Shown: positions 1 through 8,692 of the stretch, piece after piece
How the letters are laid out: every line of letters starts with the position of its first letter
Numbering within the stretch: position 1 is the first letter of the stretch
Translations under genes and position numbers: made by a program
NCBI GenBank assembly: GCA_018991295.1
Contig: JAGKSZ010000002.1
Coordinates: forward strand, 1 to 12,550
Length of the DNA stretch: 12,550 nt
From: Porphyrobacter sp.
GTDB taxonomy: Bacteria; Pseudomonadota; Alphaproteobacteria; Sphingomonadales; Sphingomonadaceae
Direction: 5' to 3'
Notes under the pieces: model-generated
The model's input: the letters and a program-made list of their open reading frames with translations, nothing else
Databases searched by the model: none
What the model was told of the DNA's origin: nothing

Positions 1-254
1 GCGCCCACGGGCACGATCATGCCGATTACGTGCTGTCCGGCCTGCCCTTTTCGACGCTGCCCGATGGCGTGGGCCCGCGCATCGCGGCGGCCACCCACCG
101 CGCGATCCGGCCCGGCGGGGCGTTCCTCACCTATCAGTTCAGCAAGGTCGCAGGGAACCTCAGCGCCCGTTATTTCGGCAAGGTCGAATGGGGCTTTGAA
201 TGGCTGAACATTCTGCCCTGCTGCCTGGCATGGGCGTGGAAGGCCGAGGACTAG
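1..254 (+). CDS. SAM-dependent methyltransferase, phospholipid N-methyltransferase type (3' fragment)
   Basis: The reading frame is open from the left edge (first full codon at position 3) to a TAG at 252-254, giving the last 83 residues of a protein whose start lies outside the window. The visible part contains DYVLSGLPFSTLPDG, then HRAIRPGGAFLTYQFSK, then an aromatic tail with WLNILP. The order 'SGLP...LP', 'RPGG.F...Q/TF' and a terminal 'W...NLP' matches the C-terminal half of bacterial phosphatidylethanolamine N-methyltransferases (PmtA family), class I Rossmann methyltransferases that methylate PE toward phosphatidylcholine at the inner membrane. The SAM-binding glycine loop would lie upstream, so the substrate cannot be confirmed; a generic class I methyltransferase remains possible. 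The gene converges on bamD, with 53 bp between the stops and no convincing terminator. Confidence 0.7.
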   Translation, partial: AHGHDHADYVLSGLPFSTLPDGVGPRIAAATHRAIRPGGAFLTYQFSKVAGNLSARYFGKVEWGFEWLNILPCCLAWAWKAED

Positions 255-307
255 AGCGGCTTCAGGGGCCGCGCTTGATGCAACGCCAGAACGCGAGCCC
301 GTGCTGA

Positions 308-1102
308 TTACGAGGCGCTGACGCCGCCTGCGTGCTTTTCCACGAGCTTGAAGGCGCGTTCATACCACTCGCTGCCCGGATAGTTGGCACCCAGCACTGC
401 GGCATATTTCACCGCTTCGGTCGGCACGCCCAGCGCAAGGCTGCTCTCGCACAGGCGATAAAGCGCTTCGGGCGTGTGGCTGGTGGTCTGGAACTTCTCC
501 ACAACATTGCGGAAGCGCATGTCCGAGGCCAACCACAGGCCCATGCGCTGGTAGTGGCGACCGATCTCCATCTCCTTGCCCGCAAGGTGATCTGCCACCA
601 GATCGAGCTTCAGGCGCGCATCGGCCGCATATTCGCTCTGCGGGAAACGCCGATTGACCTCGCGCAGCGCCGTCTGGGCTTGCTCGGTGATCTTCTGGTC
701 GCGGTTCACATCGCTGATCTGCTCGTAATAGGACAGCGCGATCAGATAGTAGGCGTAAGGCGCATCCTTGTTGCCCGGGTGGATCGACAGGAACCGCTGC
801 GCGTTCTGGATCGCCTTGTTGTAATCGCGAGCGATGTAATAGCTGAAGGCGCTCATCAGCTGCGCGCGGCGCGCCCAGGGCGAATAGGGGTGCTGGCGCT
901 CGACCTCGTCAAACAGCGCGGCAGCCTGCAGCGTATTGCCCTTGTCGAGCCGGCGCTGCGCCTCGGCATAGAGCGATTCGACATCGCGCGCGACGTAGGC
1001 GACGTCCTTGCCCTCGGAACTGCCCGTACAGGCGGAAAGGCTGGTGATGGCAAAAGCGGCGAGCGCAGCATGGGCAACGCGAGTGGTGAGCTTCGAATGC
1101 AT
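308..1102 (-). CDS. bamD: Outer membrane protein assembly factor BamD (TPR lipoprotein)
   Basis: 264 residues from the chosen ATG at 1102, a usual length for BamD. Residues 1-25 form a lipoprotein signal peptide: MHSKLTTR, a hydrophobic AHAALAAFAITS stretch, then lipobox LSAC with Cys25 as the lipidated residue. Tetratricopeptide-like repeats fill the rest; family-typical pieces are ESLYAEAQRRL (42-52), HPYSPWARRAQLMSAFSYY (71-89), FLSIHPGNKDAPYAYYL (104-120) and GRHYQRMGLWLASDMRF (181-197). BamD is the essential outer-membrane lipoprotein that works with BamA to fold beta-barrel proteins. A longer frame opens at 1189, but its extra 29 residues would bury the signal peptide, so 1102 is preferred. 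There is no Shine-Dalgarno sequence before this ATG; see the promoter entry for a possible leaderless start. The gene is probably transcribed separately from the cassette ending at 1214. Confidence 0.93.
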   Translation of the reverse strand: MHSKLTTRVAHAALAAFAITSLSACTGSSEGKDVAYVARDVESLYAEAQRRLDKGNTLQAAALFDEVERQHPYSPWARRAQLMSAFSYYIARDYNKAIQNAQRFLSIHPGNKDAPYAYYLIALSYYEQISDVNRDQKITEQAQTALREVNRRFPQSEYAADARLKLDLVADHLAGKEMEIGRHYQRMGLWLASDMRFRNVVEKFQTTSHTPEALYRLCESSLALGVPTEAVKYAAVLGANYPGSEWYERAFKLVEKHAGGVSAS

Positions 1103-1109
1103 GGCGCGC

Positions 1110-1138
1110 GGTATAGCGAGGGCTTTCGTGAATGGAAA
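1110..1138 (-). promoter_or_regulatory. Candidate bamD promoter, possibly giving a leaderless mRNA
   Basis: On the minus strand there is a -35-like TTTCCA (1133-1138; 4 of 6 to TTGACA), a 17-base spacer and a -10-like TATACC (1110-1115; 4 of 6 to TATAAT). The expected start of transcription, about 7 bases after the -10, falls at roughly 1103, next to the ATG at 1100-1102. This agrees with the absence of a ribosome binding site. The match is by eye only. Confidence 0.3.
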
Positions 1139-1159
1139 GTGAAGGCGCAAGAGCGCCGC

Positions 1160-1178
1160 AAAAACCGGGCCCGCGCCC
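1160..1178 (-). terminator. Weak candidate terminator after the three-gene cassette
   Basis: Reading the minus strand, GGGC (1178-1175), tetraloop GCGG and GCCC (1170-1167) are followed after two G by five T (1164-1160). It lies 36 bases past the stop of the 115-aa gene and just before the bamD promoter, which is where a terminator would be expected. The stem is only four GC pairs, so it may be inefficient and allow read-through into bamD. Confidence 0.3.
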
Positions 1179-1213
1179 ACCACAGTCATCGGTTTGCGAA
1201 CAGCGGGCGCAGT

Positions 1214-1561
1214 TCAGTACATTTCCTCAAGCTGCCGGTTGATCCGGAACACCCGATCATCGCGCAGGCCCGGGCTTTCGGTCAGAATGTCAAGGGCCCA
1301 GCGGAACCGTTCAAGGCCCAGCACGTCGGCACCAAAGGCGACATGCATCAGGCACAGCATCATCACATCGAACTCAAGCTCGAGATCATGCTGCCATGAC
1401 GCTTTGACCCCTGCCGTGACCCGGCTGCGGAACTCGTCTGGCGGCAGGCGGTTGGCAAGATCCGGGTTGGACTGGCGGATCTGTGCACCAACCTCGTCCA
1501 CTGCCATTTCGATGCGGCGTGCCGACAAGGAACGATAAGTCTGCGGTGAAATCCTGATCAT
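1214..1561 (-). CDS. Small unrecognised protein, last gene of the cassette (possibly type VI secretion-associated)
   Basis: 115 residues starting MIRISPQTYRSL. The ATG at 1561-1559 shares one base with the TGA of the gene before it (TGATG), and a GGTGGA lies upstream, so translation is probably coupled. An in-frame ATG at 1576 would add five residues and overlap the upstream gene more; the coupled start is preferred. The protein has no signal peptide or membrane span and is predicted mainly helical. Its layout (MIRIS start, basic/acidic helix, P.L...LP..EFR..V..GV near 37-52, ELEFDVMMLCLMHVAFGADV at 61-80, then WALDIL at 88-93 and a closing LEEMY) resembles small proteins often found beside type VI secretion effector or PAAR/VgrG genes. 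That resemblance is from memory and weak; no such structural gene is in the window. Function unknown. Confidence 0.75.
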   Translation of the reverse strand: MIRISPQTYRSLSARRIEMAVDEVGAQIRQSNPDLANRLPPDEFRSRVTAGVKASWQHDLELEFDVMMLCLMHVAFGADVLGLERFRWALDILTESPGLRDDRVFRINRQLEEMY

Positions 1562-2346
1562 CAGAACATCCACCACCGCCCACCATGGTGGCCGATCCGG
1601 GTCTCGACCGAAAATTGCCGTGCACTTCTGATCGATGACTTGAGAATGTCGGACCCATCCAACCGCGTGCAGTGGAGCAAGCGTCCATTTGCGACCGGCT
1701 GGACCGAAATATCCTCGATACCGAAAGGTTCTATCAGCAGGCCCCCAGCCCGGCTGCGCAGCATCTGCGCAAACTCCGCCAGATGCTGATCCGCGTTCTG
1801 CCCACTGGCTTCACACAGATCGCGGATACCCGGTTCCCCGGCCGCGACAAGCACATCCATCTGCCCTGCTTCAAGCGCGGCGGCGAGTGCCTGCAACCAT
1901 TGATAGGCAGCCTCGCGGGCGACTTCGGGAACAGCTGGCGCGGTTGCCTGCATCCAACGCTTTCCCGGCGTCCCTTGCGCCTCGAAGGTTGCGATCTGGC
2001 GCAATGGCAGTCCTGCGCCCGCATCTGCCTCCGAAGGCGCCCAGTATATCTCTGCAATCGTATCGCCTTCAGGCTCACCCTGCGTGAAGCCGGGTGGCAA
2101 CTGGATCAGCGCAGCAAAGGCACGGGGCTCAGCAAGTTCGCGTCCATCCGGCTGTGTGCTGCCTGCGGCGGATGCGCTCGGATCTATCAGAAGTTCGAGC
2201 CGGTTGGTTCCTTCCAGGATCCACGGCCCGACAAACGCCGTCCGCTCGCTCAGATCGGTCCCTGACATACGCGCCAGGGGCACATCATTGAGCCTGACGC
2301 TTGCTTTTGCGTTGACACTGTCTGCCCTGATGACGTGAATAGCCAT
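1561..2346 (-). CDS. Unrecognised 261-aa protein, middle gene of the cassette
   Basis: Starts at the ATG at 2346, seven bases after the upstream gene's TAG, with GGCAGG as a plausible ribosome binding site. No signal peptide and no membrane helix. Residues about 1-55 look like a small beta-sandwich (alternating pattern ASVRLNDVPLARM, then GPWILEGTNRLELLID, a 'loop of a binding domain' style of sequence). Residues 56-140 are Pro/Ala/Gly-rich. Residues 141-200 are helical and Ala/Leu-rich (AAYQWLQALAAALEAGQ). The C-terminal part returns to beta strands and ends IGHHGGRWWMF, a closing 'GGRWW' strand like that of small alpha+beta fold domains. No family is recognised with confidence. Its coupling to both neighbours implies that the three proteins act together. 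Confidence 0.75.
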   Translation of the reverse strand: MAIHVIRADSVNAKASVRLNDVPLARMSGTDLSERTAFVGPWILEGTNRLELLIDPSASAAGSTQPDGRELAEPRAFAALIQLPPGFTQGEPEGDTIAEIYWAPSEADAGAGLPLRQIATFEAQGTPGKRWMQATAPAVPEVAREAAYQWLQALAAALEAGQMDVLVAAGEPGIRDLCEASGQNADQHLAEFAQMLRSRAGGLLIEPFGIEDISVQPVANGRLLHCTRLDGSDILKSSIRSARQFSVETRIGHHGGRWWMF

Positions 2347-2353
2347 GACCTGC

Positions 2354-4216
2354 CTAGAACTCCCGCGTGAAGAAGGGTGGGCTCTTCCCGATCAGGGTCG
2401 TCGGGCCGTATGTGTCGGACCACAAGAAACTTTTGACCGTGGCTGATGCCGTGACCGGGGTTAGGCCAGCCTTGACCGTGCAGGAGGGGCCTTGCGTCAC
2501 ACCGCCGGTGAAGGTTCCGGTTGCATCAACCCCGCCAGATACCTGCGCGTCAATCTGCAACACCTTCATCAGCGCAAGCTTGCCCTGAAGCTTGAGTATC
2601 ACCTGACCCTGAAGGGTGACCTTCTTGGTCGGCGCGGGTCGCCCGGTCAGCTCCTCATAACTGCCTGCAAGCTTGACGGTCCCGGTCAGACTACCGATCG
2701 CGCGCGCATCAAGGTAGGTCGCATCGCTGGCAAGATCACTGAAAGCAGCCTGAATGCCGAAGCTTATCTGTGCGCCTGCCTCGATAAGCAGCAGCGAGAC
2801 GTCTGCACCAAAATATCGGGCGGCCACGGGTTCATCGGGTATCTGCTTGATGCCCCAGACCACCTTGATATCACCGGACAAGGTTTTGACCGTGCCCGAC
2901 ACCTTCCAGCCGATCTGGACGCTGTCGTTCATCCATTTCTGGAGATCGTTGATCCCCTGGATAATGCTTTTTGCGGTGTCGATGGCATCGACAAAATCCT
3001 TGAAGCTCCCACCGATTTCCACGAGATCATCGGTGACCGAAAGGCCAATTCCGCCGGCATAGGTCGGCAGGTCGCCCTTGCTGGACTTGCTGGTATCCTT
3101 GACCTCTGCCTTGCCCCCCGCTGGGGCCATGGAAACCGTTCCGCGCGAATGCTTGGCGTTAAAGCTCTCTAATCCGGGGACATCGGTGCTGCCCATGACC
3201 TTATTGGTCGTCTGGTTGACCTTCACATCGAGGCGATAGCCCGAAGGATCAGTCACGCTGCTGTTGGACGAGGTGGTGCTGCTGCTCTGGCTAGTGACGG
3301 CAACACCATCTTGCATCCGAGCCAACCGGTTGGTGCTGGAAGTCGACGACCCGGAGCTGGTGGTCAGGATGCTCCCGCCTGTCGAAGTTATGGTATGTTT
3401 TGCTGAACCTTCCCTAGTCTTGGATTTGCTGAGCAGTTCGGGAAGGCTCAGCTTTACCGTCACAACCTTTTCGGGGAGTATCTTCACCCTGAAGGCCAAC
3501 CGCTGCACCGTCACCGCAGGCCCGGTGCGCACGCCGCAGCTCTCCGCGCTGACCAGATAGGATTTGGCAAGATCCGCCTTGCTGAACATGGCGGCAATGA
3601 AGCGAAAGGGGGTCGTCAGGCCGGTTGGGTCATTGTCGATCGGTTCTGCATGAAACTCAACGCTGCGCGAGGCAAAGGTCTTGGCGGGCAGAGGTTGAGT
3701 GTGTCCGGGCGGCGGCGGATCAATCATGAAGATCGGGTGAGGATGCAAACCACAAGGCCCCGGCCCATGGGCCACCGAAAAGGTTAGCTTCAGCCCGGGC
3801 TTTGGCGCGACTTTCCGCCTCACAGGCGCCACGAACTGCACCTCGACCGTGCGCAACTTGAGCGCACCCGAAATCCGGGACGGCGGCACGGGATAGCCGC
3901 TTAGCGGAGCCAAGGTCACCGTATAGGGTTTGGCAGGCGGCAGCGGCTTGATCAGATTGCCTAGCCAATTTTCGGCCAACCAGTCCTCCCAAAGACCCTT
4001 TTCTGTCGCGGGGGCGCTTAGTGTGAAGGTGTCGAGATCGCAGGGCGGGCCACTAGGCAAAGGGGCTGTCGTTGATTGCTTACCCTTCGGTGCCGGAGTG
4101 GAAGAATAAGGACAATTCCCGGTCGGGCACAAGGCCGATTTCGCCCCGGGATCAAGGAGCTGGAGCGAATTGGAGGCTATCTTACTCCAATTGATCGGCT
4201 GTTCCTTCGACGCCAT
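2354..4216 (-). CDS. Unrecognised 620-aa two-part protein with Ser/Thr-rich linker, first gene of the cassette
   Basis: The start is the ATG at 4216 (MASKEQPINW), chosen over an in-frame ATG at 4276 because GGGGGGAAC sits five bases upstream. There is no N-terminal signal peptide. Residues 1-65 are Pro/Ser/Cys-rich with spaced cysteines (C30, C35, C59). Residues about 95-265 are beta-rich and Pro-rich, with 'HPHP' near 158-161 and more cysteines at 155 and 227. Residues 270-325 form a low-complexity Ser/Thr linker (SSGSSTSSTN, SQSSSTTSSNSS). From about 383 the sequence becomes Gly/Val-rich, with a helix at 404-430 and then amphipathic strands (WKVSGTVKTLSGDIKVVWG, GADVSLLLIEAGAQISFGI, TLQGQVILKLQGKLALMKV). 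The C-terminal half could be a membrane-active or beta-structured effector-like domain. Base composition is more A+T-rich than that of lepA or bamD, which suggests acquisition. Function unknown. Confidence 0.8.
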   Translation of the reverse strand: MASKEQPINWSKIASNSLQLLDPGAKSALCPTGNCPYSSTPAPKGKQSTTAPLPSGPPCDLDTFTLSAPATEKGLWEDWLAENWLGNLIKPLPPAKPYTVTLAPLSGYPVPPSRISGALKLRTVEVQFVAPVRRKVAPKPGLKLTFSVAHGPGPCGLHPHPIFMIDPPPPGHTQPLPAKTFASRSVEFHAEPIDNDPTGLTTPFRFIAAMFSKADLAKSYLVSAESCGVRTGPAVTVQRLAFRVKILPEKVVTVKLSLPELLSKSKTREGSAKHTITSTGGSILTTSSGSSTSSTNRLARMQDGVAVTSQSSSTTSSNSSVTDPSGYRLDVKVNQTTNKVMGSTDVPGLESFNAKHSRGTVSMAPAGGKAEVKDTSKSSKGDLPTYAGGIGLSVTDDLVEIGGSFKDFVDAIDTAKSIIQGINDLQKWMNDSVQIGWKVSGTVKTLSGDIKVVWGIKQIPDEPVAARYFGADVSLLLIEAGAQISFGIQAAFSDLASDATYLDARAIGSLTGTVKLAGSYEELTGRPAPTKKVTLQGQVILKLQGKLALMKVLQIDAQVSGGVDATGTFTGGVTQGPSCTVKAGLTPVTASATVKSFLWSDTYGPTTLIGKSPPFFTREF

Positions 4217-4461
4217 ATGTTCCCCCCGAACCGGCCTCTGCACTGTAACTTCATGACACAGACTACCCGTCAGCACCGATCGCTGTCCAGCACAACGAAC
4301 AGCAGCTGGTTCAAGGCCCTGGGCTGAGCAAGCCTCACAGCATCAGGATCAGACGATTTCGTCCCAGAACCCTGCACCTGGGAAACCTTGGCTGCATCGA
4401 TGTCCGGGGCCAGGACAAACCCATGCATGAAGCTCGGAATGGCGGCGCCAAGCGTTTGGAC

Positions 4462-6279
<1,818 letters not shown>

Positions 6280-6288
6280 TGCCGCCGC

Positions 6289-6317
6289 GATGTAGCGTCC
6301 GGCTGCTGCCTTGTCAT
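6289..6317 (-). promoter_or_regulatory. Candidate lepA promoter
   Basis: On the minus strand there is a -35-like ATGACA (6312-6317; 5 of 6 to TTGACA), a 17-base spacer and a weak -10-like TACATC (6289-6294; 3 of 6). The start of transcription would fall within a few bases of the lepA ATG at 6279, giving a very short leader, consistent with the missing ribosome binding site. By eye only; read-through from the upstream gene is an equally good explanation for lepA expression. Confidence 0.25.
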
Positions 6318-6346
6318 TCGCCAAAAACGCAACAGCCCCGAGGGGT

Positions 6347-8545
6347 TCAGCAGGCCTCTCCGCGAGGGGACGGCGCATAACCGAACTTGGGCACCGCCCC
6401 GCCCTGATCCACGCCAAGGAACTTGCCCTGTGCCAGCGGTGCAAGCGGGGTGCCTGCAGCGGACAGCGCATAGGGCGAAACCCGGTTGCGGGTGCACAGC
6501 CCGCCAGAGCCGTCTTCGATCAGTGATTGTTCGAATTCCAGCCCCTGCACATCGCCGTTCGACCGGATCACGGTTGCCACTGCCAACTGGCCGCCGCCCA
6601 GATCGACCACGAATTGCGTGCCCTTGGGCACATCGGCAAGGCCCTGAATGAGGGCGCCGGTCTTGGACAGATTGCGCAGCGTTACCTCGTAGGCGTAATC
6701 ATCGTGGATCACCTGAATCTTGCGGAACACCGTGCGGCGCCGGGCGCGGTGCGTGCGCGTGGCACCGGGCTCGATCTTCCACGTGCCTCCGGCCATTTCG
6801 GCAGCGATCATGTCTGCATCCACCGGCTCGGCAAAGATCGGTCCTTCAAGATAGCGCACGCCGCAGCCGGTCAGTGCTTCGAGGAGGACCGGACTTTCGA
6901 TACCATTGGCGATGGTGTCCATCTGGAGCGCGCCCGCCAGTGCGACAATCGCGCGCACCAACCCCATTTCGCGGCCATCGTGCCGCTCGGCCTCGGCCAC
7001 CAATCGCTGATCGATCTTGATGGCATCAAAGGGTGCGCGGCGCAGATAGGCGAGCGAGGAAAAGCCGCTGCCAAATTCATCGAGGGTCAGGCGCACGCCC
7101 AGCTTGAACAGTGCCGCCAGAGTGCGATCGACGACGCTGGCATCACCAAAGAACACCGCCTCGCTGATTTCCAGTTCAAGACGCGAAGGCGCAAGGCCTG
7201 CCGCATCCAGCGCCTCTGCCACCAGCGCGACAAAATCATCCGCCAGAAACAGCGGCACCGGAACATTGACCGCAAGCCGCACGGTTTCGGGCCATTCCCC
7301 CGCGTGTGCGCAGGCCGCAGCAATCGCCCATCGCCCCACATCACCGAGCATGGCAGAGCCTTCGATGATCTGGGCGAATTCTTCCTCGTCGATGATGCCG
7401 CGCTGCGTATGGTTCCAGCACACATGGGCCTCAAGCGAGGACACCGTGCCCGCTGCTGCCTCGACAATCGGTTCAAACCGCAGGAACAGCTGCTCCTCGC
7501 GCAGCGCCGTGCCCAGGTCCTGTTCCAGCCGCCGGCGGAAGATCGTCTCGTTTTCCAGCTCGCCCGAATAGAACCGATATTGCGCACGGCCGCCGTTTTT
7601 GGAGGCATAAAGGGCAAGATCAGCAGCGCGCACAACTTCGTCGCGGGTGATGCCGTCATGCGGGGCTATGGCAATGCCGACCGATGCGCCGATCACGCAG
7701 CGCCCCTCTTCCAGACTATAGGGCTGGCGCAGCATGGTGATGATCTTCATCGCCAGTTCGCCCAGCACCCCGCGGTCATCGACATCGGGGATCATCACCT
7801 GAAACTCGTCGCCACCCAACCGGCCGATTTCGCATTCCCGGTCGATGGCGCGGGTAAGGCGCGCGGCGACCTGCTTGAGCAGTTCGTCGCCTGCCGCATG
7901 GCCGAGCGTGTCGTTGACATGCTTGAAGCGATCGAGATCGATCATCATCACCGCGCAGTTGCGCCGCGCCGCCTTGAAGGCGGTCAGCGTGCTTTCGATC
8001 TGATGCGCCATGCGGTGACGGTTGCTCAGACCAGTCAGCGAATCATAGCGCGCCAGCCGGGCAGTCTCTTCCTCGCGGGTGTAATCCTCGGTGATGTCCG
8101 CGCCGGTGCCGCGAAAACCGATGAAGGTTCCCGCAGGGTCGCTGATCGGATGGCCCGACAGGCGCAGCACCACCCCGTCAGGGCGCCGCGCAGCGCGCAC
8201 CGCCATGCCGCCAAAGGATTTGTGCGCGCCGATCATCAGCGCAAGCGTTTTGCCACGCCCGTCGCGTTCGGCAGGCGTGAAGATGGTGGTCAGCGGCTGG
8301 CCGATGAGATCGCTGAGCGGCAGATCGAGCCGCGCGGCAATGGCGGCCGAAAGATAGGTGAGATTGCCGCTGGCATCGCTGGCCCAGAACCAGCCCAGCC
8401 CGGATTGCTCCAGATCATCAAGCATCGCCAGCCGTTCGCTGTCGGACAGCACCGAGGCGACACCGGCTACGGACGCAGCCGCAGACGCAGGCGCGGCACG
8501 CGCCGAAGAACCGCTTCGGGAAGACAAGAGACCCTTCAGGGACAT
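6347..8545 (-). CDS. Soluble PAS-GGDEF-EAL-PilZ protein with degenerate EAL domain
   Basis: 732 residues from the ATG at 8545 (MSLKGLLSSR; GGAGG lies 12 bases upstream). An in-frame ATG at 8581, with GGCAGG six bases upstream, would add 12 residues. No membrane helix. Domains: PAS about 38-155, GGDEF about 163-325, EAL about 340-590, PilZ about 598-675, then an unmatched tail ending Cys732. The cyclase site is intact (DLDRFKHVNDTLGH from 203; GGDEF 244-248). The EAL domain is damaged: EAL reads EAH (372-374), DDFG reads DEFG (489-492), AEGVE reads ANGIE (546-550) and the Gln before GY reads Glu567; N427, E459 and K510 remain. Phosphodiesterase activity is therefore doubtful. The PilZ motifs RxxxR (R604, R608) and NLSKTG (625-630) are present, so c-di-GMP binding is likely. 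It is the paralogue of the next gene upstream. Confidence 0.93.
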   Translation of the reverse strand: MSLKGLLSSRSGSSARAAPASAAASVAGVASVLSDSERLAMLDDLEQSGLGWFWASDASGNLTYLSAAIAARLDLPLSDLIGQPLTTIFTPAERDGRGKTLALMIGAHKSFGGMAVRAARRPDGVVLRLSGHPISDPAGTFIGFRGTGADITEDYTREEETARLARYDSLTGLSNRHRMAHQIESTLTAFKAARRNCAVMMIDLDRFKHVNDTLGHAAGDELLKQVAARLTRAIDRECEIGRLGGDEFQVMIPDVDDRGVLGELAMKIITMLRQPYSLEEGRCVIGASVGIAIAPHDGITRDEVVRAADLALYASKNGGRAQYRFYSGELENETIFRRRLEQDLGTALREEQLFLRFEPIVEAAAGTVSSLEAHVCWNHTQRGIIDEEEFAQIIEGSAMLGDVGRWAIAAACAHAGEWPETVRLAVNVPVPLFLADDFVALVAEALDAAGLAPSRLELEISEAVFFGDASVVDRTLAALFKLGVRLTLDEFGSGFSSLAYLRRAPFDAIKIDQRLVAEAERHDGREMGLVRAIVALAGALQMDTIANGIESPVLLEALTGCGVRYLEGPIFAEPVDADMIAAEMAGGTWKIEPGATRTHRARRRTVFRKIQVIHDDYAYEVTLRNLSKTGALIQGLADVPKGTQFVVDLGGGQLAVATVIRSNGDVQGLEFEQSLIEDGSGGLCTRNRVSPYALSAAGTPLAPLAQGKFLGVDQGGAVPKFGYAPSPRGEAC

Positions 8546-8692
8546 CTCGCAGGCAAACCTCCAGATGCCGGGCGGGACCATGGAGGACCTGCCGGGCGTG
8601 TTCGCAAGGTCTAAAGCCTGATGGTTATTATTCGCCTAAAGAGCGTGGCTAACCGGCGCAACTTTTGCACCGCTAGGCGCGCAGACCTGGCG

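Noticed and set aside
256..272. GCGGC/GCCGC hairpin between the convergent methyltransferase and bamD genes
   Set aside because: Five-pair stem with no T tract on either strand; common by chance in GC-rich DNA.
1103..1189. N-terminal extension of BamD to an upstream start at 1189
   Set aside because: It would place 29 residues before a textbook lipoprotein signal peptide and run through the likely promoter.
4217..4461. Search for an RNA gene or promoter in the 245-bp gap between the cassette and lepA
   Set aside because: Only a weak TGGACA-like hexamer with no good -10 partner was found, and no tRNA-like or riboswitch-like folding was recognised.
6323..6346. Hairpin CCCCTCGGGG and a T5 run after the soluble GGDEF/EAL gene as a terminator
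   Set aside because: The real stem is three base pairs and the T run lies eight bases further on, so the structure is too weak to call.
6280..6471. N-terminal extension of LepA to 6471
   Set aside because: The extra 64 residues match no LepA and overlap the preceding gene; family proteins start near the MTDLSHIRNF segment.
6527..8614. Long plus-strand open frame (695 codons) opposite the soluble GGDEF/EAL gene
   Set aside because: Same antisense effect; no start signal and no recognisable motif.
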